Notes: generated from the sequence alone by a model not told the origin. Shown: positions 36,132 to 44,244, counted from the first letter of the stretch. The stretch: 64,000 nucleotides of DNA from Polaromonas sp. JS666 (GCF_000013865.1 NC_007949.1:124001-188000); one strand, 5' to 3'. A program made the numbers and translations.

Positions 36132-37145
36132 ATGAACCTCAGCACCATTCCCGTTCGTCCCTTTGCCGAAGGGATCATTCGCATTGCCACAACTTCCGAG
36201 CCCGGCGCAGAGAAGATTGTGTTTGACGGCAGCTTGGAAATCCTCGCGCGCCATCACCAGGCCCGAGAGGCAGATGAGACTGAAGTCCCCCGTCTGGCGA
36301 AGCACCCCATGCGGGATAAGCTGATGGAAGAAAAGCCCAACAAGGAAGCCGGGAAGCTGGTGGAAGTGCCAATCCGCATGTTCTTTGGGAAGACCAGCAA
36401 TGCCCTGACCGTGGCCTACCAGGCGTACGACGCCGATGGCCGCCCTGTTTGCCGGGGCAACGGGGAAACGGCCAAACGCACCTCACTGTCGGATGAGAAC
36501 GTGCGCGTGGTGATGGATGCGCCTTGCTCAGGGCCTGAAACCTGCCAGTTTGTAGCCTCTGGCCAGGCACGGTGCCGGCGCCAGGTCTGCATGTCTGTGC
36601 AGATACCCGGCCAGGACAACCCGCTGAGCACTTTCGAGGTCCGTTCCTCGTCATACAACACCTACAAGACCCTCAAGGGCCAGCTGGAGCTGGTGGAGCG
36701 ACGTTTCGGTGGGCTGCGCCATGTTCCGCTCAAGCTCCAGATCTGGCAGACCTCCAATCAGGCCAGCGACTTCGAATCGTTCGATGTTTTCAAAATTTCC
36801 TTGGGAACGGCAACTGAACTGGACGCCATGAAGGCCGTCAAGATCGCCCGGGCGGAAGAGTCTGAAGCGGGGTTGGAGGCTGATGTGGATACGGCCTACA
36901 CAGCTGCCACCGATGGTGTGGGCGAAGAAGATTTTGAAATCGTGACTGACTTTTACACCCAGCGGCCAGCTACTGCAGCTCGTCGAAGTGGCGGCGCCTC
37001 GCTTGTTGACCAGCTGACAAGTGCAAAGGGACAGGTTGCGGGCGCATCCTTTGCGGAAAATGTCATAGCCAATGTGATGGCGCGTGCCGGTGAGGGCGCC
37101 GGGAAGGAAAAGGCACAATACGCCGGGTCAACAATCCAACCCTAA
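36132..37145 (+). CDS. Gp3-like metal-binding protein
   Basis: 337 residues; GGAGAG at 36119-36124 sets the ATG at 36132. 'VPIRMFFGKTSNALTVAYQA' followed by 'DGRPVCRGNGETAKR' and the cysteine cluster C-x2-GPETC-x-F...RC-x4-C is the pattern of the phage Gp3-like (recombination directionality factor-like) family, often labelled hydrolase or metal-binding protein on plasmids. The four or five Cys would hold a zinc ion. It may bind single-stranded DNA or partner a recombinase; the only recombinase here is the large integrase at 25-27 kb. The C-terminal 100 residues are acidic, then Ala/Gly-rich. Confidence 0.55.
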   Translation: MNLSTIPVRPFAEGIIRIATTSEPGAEKIVFDGSLEILARHHQAREADETEVPRLAKHPMRDKLMEEKPNKEAGKLVEVPIRMFFGKTSNALTVAYQAYDADGRPVCRGNGETAKRTSLSDENVRVVMDAPCSGPETCQFVASGQARCRRQVCMSVQIPGQDNPLSTFEVRSSSYNTYKTLKGQLELVERRFGGLRHVPLKLQIWQTSNQASDFESFDVFKISLGTATELDAMKAVKIARAEESEAGLEADVDTAYTAATDGVGEEDFEIVTDFYTQRPATAARRSGGASLVDQLTSAKGQVAGASFAENVIANVMARAGEGAGKEKAQYAGSTIQP

Positions 37146-37158
37146 TCTCTGACTTCAG

Positions 37159-38094
37159 ATGAGCAATCAAAACATCACACGACTGGTTATTGGCGAGAGC
37201 ATTCCTCTCTCCATGGGGGTGCCCGTAGGCCAGGACCTTGGCCATACGGAAGTCTCCAACACACTGCGCTGGCGTGATGGACGCTGGGAGACCCATGTTG
37301 GCATCCTGGACATCGTGAAGAAGTCGTTGTCCAAGACGCAGAACGTCCTCCAGCTTCCGGCGACCAAAGCACCCCGGTCCTCCAAATTGAACGGCCTTAC
37401 ACGGGCCTGGAAACTGGCCGCTGGGGTTGCAATCGGCTTGGTGGTGTGCACTGCTGCAATCTATGGCGTGTTGAGCCATAAACGGCCTTCTGCAGACGAT
37501 TTTGCGGTAGTCCCGGAAGCCAGTAGAGCGAGGGGCATTGAACAAAAGGCTGCCGCGGTGCTTACGGTTAATGAGCCATGGATTCGTCCCGCTCCCGAGC
37601 AACCGGCACCGGCTGAGGCTGGAATGGTCGTTCCAGTCGTTCCAGGCAGTCTGACGTCCCCTGGTGTTCCCGTTGTCGAAAGCCGTGTCGTAACCCCTGT
37701 ACAGGCCCCTGTAGCGGTGCCGGAAGCTGTCAAGGACAAGAGGGCAGTTGAAGCCAAACCTGCGGATGCAAAACCCGTGGATAAGAAGCCTGGAGCGCCA
37801 GAGGCTGTGATCTTGGACGTAGAGCCTGCAACTGCCGCGAAGGCAAAGGAAGTCCATGGAGTGCAAATCAACACGACCAAGCCGCCGGCCAAAGATGTGC
37901 CAAAGCGTGCACCGGGTTCCGGCCTGGTGGCGGTAACGCCTGATGGAAAGGCCGCACTGTTCACCAATACGGCAACCCGATTGCCAGAAAAATTCGCAGT
38001 CGGTGACAAATTGCCTTCAGGTGAGGTCATCAAAAGCATTGACGCCAATGCAGGCGTCGTGAAAACCAATGTCAAAGAGTACCGGCTGGAGTAA
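37159..38094 (+). CDS. Single-pass membrane protein with Pro/Ala-rich stalk
   Basis: 311 residues. About 75 cytoplasmic residues come first, then one transmembrane helix near 78-98 ('LAAGVAIGLVVCTAAIYGVL'). Next is a 150-residue stalk rich in Pro, Ala, Val and Lys ('KPADAKPVDKKPGAP'), and the protein ends in a compact domain ('GLVAVTPDGKAALFTNTATR', 'LPEKFAVGDKLPSGEVIKSI') that may be a small beta-barrel. The stalk plus periplasmic beta-domain resembles inner-membrane proteins of pilus or secretion assemblies. No family name is supported. The bactofilin gene follows after six bases, with a GGAG inside the end of this gene. Confidence 0.65.
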   Translation: MSNQNITRLVIGESIPLSMGVPVGQDLGHTEVSNTLRWRDGRWETHVGILDIVKKSLSKTQNVLQLPATKAPRSSKLNGLTRAWKLAAGVAIGLVVCTAAIYGVLSHKRPSADDFAVVPEASRARGIEQKAAAVLTVNEPWIRPAPEQPAPAEAGMVVPVVPGSLTSPGVPVVESRVVTPVQAPVAVPEAVKDKRAVEAKPADAKPVDKKPGAPEAVILDVEPATAAKAKEVHGVQINTTKPPAKDVPKRAPGSGLVAVTPDGKAALFTNTATRLPEKFAVGDKLPSGEVIKSIDANAGVVKTNVKEYRLE

Positions 38095-38100
38095 GTTCGC

Positions 38101-38505
38101 ATGAAATCAGAAGAAACAATCGTCATCGATCCGGTGGGGATGAACATCGTGAATCGCATCGCACCAGGAACCAAGTCCACGGGGACACTGGAATGTTCTG
38201 GTGGGCTGCTGGTCCAGGGCCATTTCGAAGGCACCCTTGTGGTTACGGATGGGCCTCTGGTCCTCATGCAGGGCGGGTCGATCTCCGGCGACTTTGATTG
38301 CAAGCAAGATGCCTACCTGTTCGGCACCATTGCGCCAAAGCCGGGTGGTGAACAAAGTCAACTCACAGTGGGCGGGGCGGCTTTCATGGCCGATACTTTG
38401 GAAGCCAAGGCAGACATCACGGCTGGTGTATTTAAGACCTATGAAGGTGCACAAGTAGACGGACGCATCCGTACTGGTCGTAAAGAGCCACCGAAACTGG
38501 CCTGA
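38101..38505 (+). CDS. Bactofilin-like polymer-forming protein
   Basis: 134 residues with the bactofilin pattern: a series of short beta-strands and Gly turns ('GTLECSGGLLVQGHFEGTLV', 'LMQGGSISGDFDCKQDAYL', 'GVFKTYEGAQVDGRIRTG'). Bactofilins polymerise into cytoskeletal filaments without nucleotide, often at the membrane. GGAG at 38088-38091 provides the ribosome site. It sits between a single-pass membrane protein and an unknown gene, so it may scaffold a membrane structure encoded by the plasmid. Plasmid-borne bactofilins are less usual than chromosomal ones. Confidence 0.75.
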   Translation: MKSEETIVIDPVGMNIVNRIAPGTKSTGTLECSGGLLVQGHFEGTLVVTDGPLVLMQGGSISGDFDCKQDAYLFGTIAPKPGGEQSQLTVGGAAFMADTLEAKADITAGVFKTYEGAQVDGRIRTGRKEPPKLA

Positions 38506-38518
38506 GGAACGCGGCACC

Positions 38519-39358
38519 GTGGAGTTCAGTCACAAGTGGGTCAATCAGGTGCTCCAGCAAAGAGGGCTACCGTCTCCTGGTCTTGAGCGCATTAAGGTGT
38601 GCATCACCGAAGCTGATGAAGCCGACAAACTGAGGCTCTACGAAGTCCTGCGTCGCCTGGAGCGGGGAACGGAAAGCGCCGATGATTGGGGTTGGCTGGG
38701 TTCCGTGCTGGAACGGGCAAAGTCAATTCCGATTGACCCTCCGGAGCCCATGCCGATGGCAGCCACAAGGCCTGCTGATCGTGTTGATACGCTAATAGCG
38801 GCACAACCTGCGTCAACCAAGAAAGCGACCTACACCGAAGCAAAACCACTCCGTCCAAAGCACCACATTTACGGCCTCAAGGCTGCGCTGACTGTGGAAA
38901 TGGATGAGTTGCGCACAAATGGCGATGGTGGTGTTGTCCTGCAAACTGTGATTCTTGAGGCAGCGGCCGCGGTAGGGCATCGCTCCTATGACTGGGGCCA
39001 CAAGATCGCATTCCAATTCATGCGCAGGGAATTGCCGCTGTTGGCCTGTGCCCTATTGGGAATGTTGGAGAACCCGCTTGAACTGGGCAACCATGGTCAG
39101 GACGCCAACAAATTCGTGGTGATTGCTGACCAGGGTGAAAAGCTGTTCGTACAGGTGAAGCAAGGCGCTCGGGCGATCGCGGTACCTGTAGGCCCATCGG
39201 ACGTGCACGCATGGCTTGAACTGGTGATGCGGGCCCTGGCCGCCAACTCTCCAGCAATGGGGGAGGCAATACAACTGGCTGCATTAGGGCGCGTCGCAGC
39301 GATGGAGAACAAGCGCGTAGAGAAACAAACAAAGTGGCAGCGTGACGTTGTCCCTTGA
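38519..39358 (+). CDS. Unknown protein carrying an iteron within its coding sequence
   Basis: 279 residues from GTG 38519, with GAGGAA nine bases upstream. No domain recognised. It has a helical N-terminus, a linker about residues 75-110, and an alpha/beta C-terminal part ('NKFVVIADQGEKLFVQVKQG'). The linker codons around residues 87-94 ('RVDTLIA') are spelled so that the DNA contains a full copy of the origin iteron on the coding strand. It is in line with the bactofilin gene upstream and the TraB-like gene downstream (30 bases before its ATG). Confidence 0.6.
   Translation: MEFSHKWVNQVLQQRGLPSPGLERIKVCITEADEADKLRLYEVLRRLERGTESADDWGWLGSVLERAKSIPIDPPEPMPMAATRPADRVDTLIAAQPASTKKATYTEAKPLRPKHHIYGLKAALTVEMDELRTNGDGGVVLQTVILEAAAAVGHRSYDWGHKIAFQFMRRELPLLACALLGMLENPLELGNHGQDANKFVVIADQGEKLFVQVKQGARAIAVPVGPSDVHAWLELVMRALAANSPAMGEAIQLAALGRVAAMENKRVEKQTKWQRDVVP
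38778..38797 (+). repeat. Iteron copy inside a coding sequence
   Basis: ATCGTGTTGATACGCTAATA differs from the origin consensus only at the variable triplet and one base next to it, is in the same orientation, and is followed by GCG as at 32701-32703. It lies about 5.9 kb from the array. Confidence 0.8.
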
Positions 39359-39388
39359 TCAGACCAGGTATTGAGGAAGAAAAAAACA

Positions 39389-40654
39389 ATGAACAGTGCA
39401 ATGCAAGCGCGCATATACCAAATGTCGCAGTTCAAAGGCCTGCCGCTACTGATCGCGGCTGTCGTGGGTGTGGTCATTGGGTTTGGGGCATGGGGGGAGG
39501 GGCGCTTGCCGTTCCTTGCGGCTGCATTGCCATTTGCCATTGGGATTTCAGGTTCACGCGCCAGAGCCTTCGTCATGGCGCTGGCCTACGTGCTGGCAAC
39601 AGAGCGAGCTGGTCCAGCTTTCATGGCCGCTTGGTTTGATGGCAGCGTCCTCACCGGTGCTGTGTTGTGGATTGGATCTGGTGTGATCGGTGGGCTGGCA
39701 TGGTCGCTGGGTTGGACTGCATCCAAGGTTCCTTGGCGAAAGGCTGCAGCCAGCGTACTGGCGTGGGTGGTAACGCTGCTGCCGCCGGTTGCTGTGGCCG
39801 TGATGGGGCATCCCATCGTCGCGTGGGGAAGCATCATGCCAGGAACGGGATGGTTGGGCGTGTTGGCCAGTGTTGCGGTGCCAGCAACCTTCATGTGGAC
39901 GTTTGCCAAGTCGCCATGGACCCTGCGCACGATGACCTTGCTTTTCATCCCTATGGCGGGTGCAGTGGCGGGTGCCAGCGTCTATGCGTACAACCCCATC
40001 GAGAGCCGCTTTGTGGGCGACATTGCCGCCGTCAACACCTATTGGGGCTCAGCAAAGGACGAATGGGAGATCCTGGAGCGGATCGAACGCATTGGCCGAA
40101 CCAACGACAGGTTTGCCAAGGAAACCGACGTGCACGTGATCATTTATCCAGAAGCTGTCATCCAGCGCTACGACCCTGCTCTGTATCAGATCTTGAAGAT
40201 GGAAATCATTGACGCGGCGGCAAGGGCAGGGCAGACCATTGTGCTGGGTGCTGACTTGCCAACCAGGTCAGGCAACATGGAGTCGGGCGCGATCGCGTTC
40301 TACCCGGATGGCAAAACAGCGACCGCCATTGCCCGCCAAACCGTTCCTATTGCACTATGGAAGCCTTGGCAGGCCTCGGGCTCTCTCCTGACAAACTGGA
40401 CCGCGAATAACATCCTGACCTTGAAAGATGGTGTCACGGCGCGTGTAATCTTTTGCTATGAGGAGTACATACCGCTTCTAAGCCTGATCAATGAGGCGAA
40501 AGATGCTCATAACATTGTTGTGGCCATGGCGAACACCTGGGCGTCCAAGGATCAGTTGGGAGCCACCATCCAGGCGCGACACAGCGAGGGCATGGCAAAA
40601 CTATTCGGGAAGTATCTTTTGCGGGCTGAGAACCGGCCCAAAAAGGACCAGTAG
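39389..40654 (+). CDS. TraB-like membrane protein with nitrilase domain
   Basis: 421 residues from ATG 39389. The N-terminal 190 residues hold about six hydrophobic segments. The C-terminal 220 residues are a carbon-nitrogen hydrolase domain with the Glu-Lys-Cys triad at Glu255 ('IIYPEAVI'), Lys325 ('IALWKPW') and Cys356 ('VIFCYEEY'). This membrane-nitrilase layout is that of the conjugal transfer protein TraB of Ti-type plasmids, and is related to apolipoprotein N-acyltransferase. No other conjugation gene, relaxase or oriT was recognised nearby, so it is an orphan here and may modify an envelope substrate. A leader and the PRTRC ParB gene follow. Confidence 0.75.
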   Translation: MNSAMQARIYQMSQFKGLPLLIAAVVGVVIGFGAWGEGRLPFLAAALPFAIGISGSRARAFVMALAYVLATERAGPAFMAAWFDGSVLTGAVLWIGSGVIGGLAWSLGWTASKVPWRKAAASVLAWVVTLLPPVAVAVMGHPIVAWGSIMPGTGWLGVLASVAVPATFMWTFAKSPWTLRTMTLLFIPMAGAVAGASVYAYNPIESRFVGDIAAVNTYWGSAKDEWEILERIERIGRTNDRFAKETDVHVIIYPEAVIQRYDPALYQILKMEIIDAAARAGQTIVLGADLPTRSGNMESGAIAFYPDGKTATAIARQTVPIALWKPWQASGSLLTNWTANNILTLKDGVTARVIFCYEEYIPLLSLINEAKDAHNIVVAMANTWASKDQLGATIQARHSEGMAKLFGKYLLRAENRPKKDQ

Positions 40655-40699
40655 GTGGGTAATGGCGGGGGCTGATCCTTGATCCCCCTGTGGTTTGTT

Positions 40700-40831
40700 T
40701 GATAAGATAGTTGTGCTTCCTCTGTTTTGAGGACTCTCGCGTGCAATGCGCGACTTATCGATACCCCGGCGGGAATACCATTCCCGCAGGGAAATTGGGT
40801 TCCCGCTTTTCTTTTTGGAAAGTGAAACCCA
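40700..40831 (+). ncRNA. Structured 5' leader, copy 2 (before PRTRC ParB)
   Basis: ACCCCGGCGGGAAT (from 40763), a short loop, ATTCCCGCAGGGA, then GGGTTCCCG at about 40798-40806, a T-rich run and GGAA before the ATG. TTGATC-18-TAAGAT upstream (ending near 40710) is a possible promoter. A smaller hairpin CGCGTGCAATGCGCG precedes the core. Confidence 0.65.
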
Positions 40832-42580
40832 ATGGAACAAACCCAAACCCCTATCAGGACATTCCCCCAGAAGGGCTTCAACTATCGCCGCCGATTCAAC
40901 CAGGCAGCGATGGATGAGCTTGTGGAGGACATCCAGCGTCAAGGGATACTTCAGTCCATTCTTGTCCGCGGGAGCGATCCTGCGGAACAGAGTGAACTGC
41001 CGCGGCTGATCAAACTCAGCGACATCAAAGCAGGCAAGTACCAGGTCATTTCAGGCAATCGCAGGGTGCATGCCGTTGAAATCGCGTTGGGCGAAGAAGC
41101 GGAGGTCCCGGCCCTTGTTCGAATGATGACCGACGCTGAAGCAATGGCCGCCATGGTGAGCGAAAACAAGGTTCGCGAAGATACGACCGCCATTGAAGAT
41201 GCTGAAGCAGCTATGCGCATGCTGGGGCTACTCAACGGTGATCGTGAAGAGGCGGCTAAACGCCTTGGCTGGTCACCACAGGTTCTGAATTCCCGTCTGG
41301 GGATCATGAATGCCACCGACAAGGTGCGTGACGCCTACATCGATGAAAAGATCCTTTTGGGTCACGTCGAAATCCTGGCGGCCCTCATCAAGGACGTGCA
41401 GGATGGTGTGCTGGAGAAAATGCTGGCACGCCCCAAGTTGCCCACGGTTGCTGAACTCAAGGCCATGGCTGAGCAGATTCTGCTCAACCTTGATGCCGCG
41501 ATCTTCGACAAGGCAGAGTGTGGTGGATGCCACTACAACACGGGCAAGCAACAGGCGATGTTCGAAACGTCCTTTGAAGGCACACGCTGTACCAACCGCG
41601 GGTGCTACGAGAAGAAGACGGAAGCTGAGTTGGAAAGCCGCCGGCTGGCGCTGATTGGTGACTACCAGGTGGTGCGTATCGTGCGTCCCGGGGACAACAT
41701 GACGGTCGTGCCGCTACGTGCAGATGGTGCAAAGGGTGTTGGAAAAGGACAGGCGCTGGCTTGCCGCACTTGCGGTGACTTTGGCGCTTGCATCTCTGCA
41801 GCACCGGACAAACTGGGCATGTCGTTCAAGGATGTGTGTTTCAACTCGACCTGCAATGCAGAGAAGGTGGATGCGCGTGTCAAGGCTGAACAGCAAGCAG
41901 AAGCGGCCGCAAGGGCCCCGGAAACTGCAGGAGCAACAGGATCTGCGGATGCAAAGGAGGCAACTCCCGCGCCCAAGGGCACTGGCGGCACCAAGCAGGC
42001 CAAAGCACCTACCAAGGCGCCAAGTTCTGAACCGCGTAACGCGGTGAAGGAATACCGCGAATCGGTATGGCGTAAGGTCTTCCACCGTGCTGCGTTGCGT
42101 CTTCCCGTAGCCCAGAGCCGTGCGCTGCTGATTGCCTTGTGCCTTCACAGCCCGCGTACGCTCTCGCACGACGATGCAACCAAGGCCGTGGGCAAAGTGA
42201 TCGGTAACGATGATCTGTCCTCGCAGGAAGCTGGTGAGCTGTTGGGTTCACTCCTGAAGCTGGACCAGAAAGGCCTGGGCGACTCGTTGCAACAGATTCC
42301 GGCCTTCGTCGGTAGCGATCTGAGCATCAAAGCGATTTCCGAACTGATGTCCGCATTGGACATCAAGATCGAGCATCACTGGAAGGTCAATGAAGCCTTC
42401 TTTGACCTGCTGACCAAGACCGAGGTGGATGCCGTGTGCATTGAACTCGGGCTGGACAAGGCAATTGGGAAGGAATATCCCAAGCTGAAAGTAGGAGGAA
42501 AGGCTGAGTACATCAAGGCCCTCCTCGCCATTGAAGGTTACGACTACGTTGGGAAGATTCCTGCGCTCATGCGCTGGTAA
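40832..42580 (+). CDS. PRTRC-system ParB-family protein
   Basis: 582 residues. The N-terminal ParB domain includes 'FNQAAMDELVEDIQRQGILQ' and 'YQVISGNRRVHAVE', then the NKVRED box and an HTH region ('REEAAKRLGWSPQVLNSRL'). A cysteine cluster near residues 229-257 ('CGGCHYNTGKQ', 'TRCTNRGCYEKK') and a second at 'LACRTCGDFGACI' are characteristic of PRTRC ParB and probably bind zinc. A disordered Ala/Lys/Pro linker separates these from a helical C-terminal domain. PRTRC stands for ParB-related, ThiF-related cassette; its role on plasmids is not established. The length fits the family. Leader copy 2 precedes it. Confidence 0.88.
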   Translation: MEQTQTPIRTFPQKGFNYRRRFNQAAMDELVEDIQRQGILQSILVRGSDPAEQSELPRLIKLSDIKAGKYQVISGNRRVHAVEIALGEEAEVPALVRMMTDAEAMAAMVSENKVREDTTAIEDAEAAMRMLGLLNGDREEAAKRLGWSPQVLNSRLGIMNATDKVRDAYIDEKILLGHVEILAALIKDVQDGVLEKMLARPKLPTVAELKAMAEQILLNLDAAIFDKAECGGCHYNTGKQQAMFETSFEGTRCTNRGCYEKKTEAELESRRLALIGDYQVVRIVRPGDNMTVVPLRADGAKGVGKGQALACRTCGDFGACISAAPDKLGMSFKDVCFNSTCNAEKVDARVKAEQQAEAAARAPETAGATGSADAKEATPAPKGTGGTKQAKAPTKAPSSEPRNAVKEYRESVWRKVFHRAALRLPVAQSRALLIALCLHSPRTLSHDDATKAVGKVIGNDDLSSQEAGELLGSLLKLDQKGLGDSLQQIPAFVGSDLSIKAISELMSALDIKIEHHWKVNEAFFDLLTKTEVDAVCIELGLDKAIGKEYPKLKVGGKAEYIKALLAIEGYDYVGKIPALMRW

Positions 42581-42594
42581 CTGACCGCGCTGGT

Positions 42595-42668
42595 TTGATC
42601 ATCAATTAACCCCTGCGGGTGCACATGCCCGCTGGGGCAGTGCATTCGCTTTTCCTTAGAGAAAAAAT
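42595..42668 (+). ncRNA. Structured 5' leader, copy 3 (before PRTRC E)
   Basis: A compact version: ACCCCTGCGGG at 42609-42619 pairs with CCCGCTGGGG at 42628-42637, followed by GGCAGTGCATTCGC, a T-rich run and AGAGAAA before the ATG. The terminal GGTTCCC element of other copies is reduced to ATTCGC. Confidence 0.5.
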
Positions 42669-43211
42669 ATGACACTGTTTACGAAATTTGCGCCCCTGGT
42701 ACAAGCGGGCGTTGTGGTGCACCTCACGATGCGTCAAGTCGGTAAGGAGATGCAACTGGAAATCCTTCCGGTCTGTGATGCAGGAAAAACCGGTATCACC
42801 GTCCCGCCTCGTGCTTTTCTGGCAACGCCGGCAGAGCTCGATGAGAAGATTCCTGGGTTTCTCGATACCTACGTCAGCGCGGCCGTGAGCATCAACGATC
42901 AAATCGCTGTGACGGTTGCGGTCATGGATAAGGCGCAGGAAGATGCGCGCGAAGCCACGAAGAAGGCGCAGCTGGCGAAGTCGACGACGCCGGCACGCAG
43001 CTCGACTGCTACAACCTCTGGCACCAAGCCGGTGAAGGCTCGCAATCCCAATGCGGGCTTCCTGGATGATGGTGACGATGGTGACAGCGGCGGGGATGAT
43101 GGTGATGGCGCCGATGGTGACGTGGTTGGAGCTGGTGGCCAGCCCGATGCAGCACCTCAAGGCGATGAAGCAGCTCCGGCTGGATCGTCGGCACCTGAAA
43201 GCTTGTTCTAA
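42669..43211 (+). CDS. PRTRC system protein E
   Basis: 180 residues. The first 100 residues are compact and match protein E of the cassette by sequence character and place directly after ParB: 'VHLTMRQVGKEMQLEILPVC', then 'GITVPPRAFLATPAELDEKI'. The remainder is a helix followed by a low-complexity acidic tail of Asp/Gly repeats (about residues 130-150) that is probably disordered. Function unknown. It has its own short leader; PRTRC C follows after six bases, so the two are probably co-translated. Confidence 0.8.
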   Translation: MTLFTKFAPLVQAGVVVHLTMRQVGKEMQLEILPVCDAGKTGITVPPRAFLATPAELDEKIPGFLDTYVSAAVSINDQIAVTVAVMDKAQEDAREATKKAQLAKSTTPARSSTATTSGTKPVKARNPNAGFLDDGDDGDSGGDDGDGADGDVVGAGGQPDAAPQGDEAAPAGSSAPESLF

Positions 43212-43217
43212 GGGGAA

Positions 43218-43625
43218 ATGATGAAAGAAGTAACTATCTCTCGCGTTTTCACCTACAACGGCATCAGGCTTGACGATCCCAATCCGGCGTTGCAACCTGA
43301 CGCGGTCCGTGAGTTCTATTTGCCCCATTACCAGGAGTTGAACACTGCTGTGGTTGAGGGACCTGTGACCAAGGACAACGTTGCCACCTACACGTTCCGG
43401 CGGGCAGCCGGCGCGAAAGGTCGCGGCCCAATGCCGTCGCCACTGCGTACCAGGCTGCAAGCAATTGCGCGTGGTGAAGTGGTGGGTAGTAAGCAAAAGC
43501 CAATGGACGCAGGTCTGATTGGCAACATGGAGGGTGTCTACGGGCAACTCCTGAACCTCGCCAGATCGAAAAGTGTTGGCCGGTCCCTGCAGGTGCCTCG
43601 TGAGGCATTTGGCTTCTGGGGCTAA
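43218..43625 (+). CDS. PRTRC system protein C (ubiquitin-like) with C-terminal extension
   Basis: 135 residues (ATGATG start, so 43218 or 43221). Residues 1-73 match PRTRC C: 'SRVFTYNGIRLDDPNP' then 'VVEGPVTKDNVATYTFRRA' and GAKGRG. From family knowledge PRTRC C is a beta-grasp, ubiquitin-like protein of prokaryotic conjugation-type operons. A further 60 residues follow here, ending in a terminal Gly ('PREAFGFWG'). As I recall the family, most members end soon after the AxGxKG stretch, so this tail is an extension that the JAMM protease of the cassette might trim; that is inference. Confidence 0.75.
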   Translation: MMKEVTISRVFTYNGIRLDDPNPALQPDAVREFYLPHYQELNTAVVEGPVTKDNVATYTFRRAAGAKGRGPMPSPLRTRLQAIARGEVVGSKQKPMDAGLIGNMEGVYGQLLNLARSKSVGRSLQVPREAFGFWG

Positions 43626-43640
43626 GTTAGTCCTGATCCA

Positions 43641-43673
43641 GAAAAACCCATCGCTTGGCGGTGGGTTTTTTTT
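43641..43673 (+). terminator. Rho-independent terminator after PRTRC C
   Basis: AAAAACCCA-TCGC and GGCG-GTGGGTTTTTTTT form a stem with a short TTG-type loop and a long T-run. Confidence 0.85.
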
Positions 43674-43700
43674 GCCCTTCAACTCTGGCCTTGGTAGAAT
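43672..43700 (+). promoter_or_regulatory. Candidate promoter of leader copy 4
   Basis: TTGCCC at 43672-43677, a 17-base spacer and TAGAAT at 43695-43700. The same arrangement (TTGTAG-17-TAGAAT) precedes leader copy 7 at 45237-45265. It begins right at the end of the upstream terminator, so the next unit is transcribed independently. Confidence 0.6.
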
Positions 43701-43711
43701 TTATTCGTTCT

Positions 43712-43831
43712 TGGCGCATGCCAATTTCGCCATCCCTGTGATGGCCTTCAACAATCGGCCCTTCGCGGCCATACCCCTCGGGAATTCCATTTCCCGCCCG
43801 GGGCATGTGATTCCCGTTCATCGGAGATCAC
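43712..43831 (+). ncRNA. Structured 5' leader, copy 4
   Basis: Nearly the same as copy 7 over 120 bases. In order: TTGGCGCATGCCAATTTCGCC, a GCCATCCC..GATGGC hairpin, GGCCCTTCGCGGCC, then the core ACCCCTCGGGAA-TTCCA-TTTCCCGCCCGGGG (43772-43804), GATTCCCG, and CGGAG seven bases before an ATG. Confidence 0.7.
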
Positions 43832-43897
43832 ATGAAAATGCCAAATTGTGTTTTCGCGTTCGTGGTTCAGCACTTCATTGCGATGGGTGCCGCATGA
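43832..43897 (+). CDS. Tiny 21-residue ORF coupled to the next gene
   Basis: ATG at 43832 is placed exactly where the leader's GGAG directs initiation. The frame encodes MKMPNCVFAFVVQHFIAMGA and one more Ala, then TGA, and this stop overlaps the next ATG as ATGA (43894-43897). The peptide is hydrophobic in the middle with one Cys. It could be a short membrane peptide or an upstream ORF whose translation controls the following gene. Too small for homology arguments; support comes from position and coupling. Confidence 0.45.
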   Translation: MKMPNCVFAFVVQHFIAMGAA

Positions 43898-44244
43898 GCG
43901 CAACTGCATTGCACGGCACAGGCATGGAAGCCCTGGACTACAGGAGACTTCCATTCAGCAAGTACGGGATCGCCCAGCTGGTGAGTTCGCAATCCACCTT
44001 GAACCAGGCGCAGCATTTGTTTAGCCAGGGCGTCATCAGCAAGCGTGAGTTTGCGCGGTACGTCAGGATCTGGGAGAACAGTGCGTACCGGACAACCAGC
44101 AAGGCGCAGGACGGTCGTTATGCGACCGGCGGCCAGGCAGCAGTGGAAAGGCGCTACAGCAGGGCCGTGAAACTGCATGCAGCGTGGCGAAAGCAGGTGC
44201 TCATAAGCATTGCTCGGGACTGCCTTGCAAGGCTTGGCAAGTAA
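43894..44244 (+). CDS. Unknown plasmid protein (116 residues)
   Basis: Starts at ATG 43894 within ATGA of the tiny ORF. A longer in-frame reading would run back through the leader and is unlikely. The protein is basic and helical with no recognised domain: 'EALDYRRLPFSKYGIAQLVS' and 'AQHLFSQGVISKREFARYVR' suggest two helical hairpins, and the C-terminus is Arg/Lys-rich, so nucleic-acid binding is possible. It begins after leader copy 4 and is followed directly by leader copy 5. Confidence 0.65.
   Translation: MSATALHGTGMEALDYRRLPFSKYGIAQLVSSQSTLNQAQHLFSQGVISKREFARYVRIWENSAYRTTSKAQDGRYATGGQAAVERRYSRAVKLHAAWRKQVLISIARDCLARLGK

Noticed and set aside
43573..43893. Upstream extension of the 116-residue gene through the terminator and leader
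   Set aside because: It would translate a terminator, a promoter and the structured leader; the ATGA-coupled ATG at 43894 fits better.
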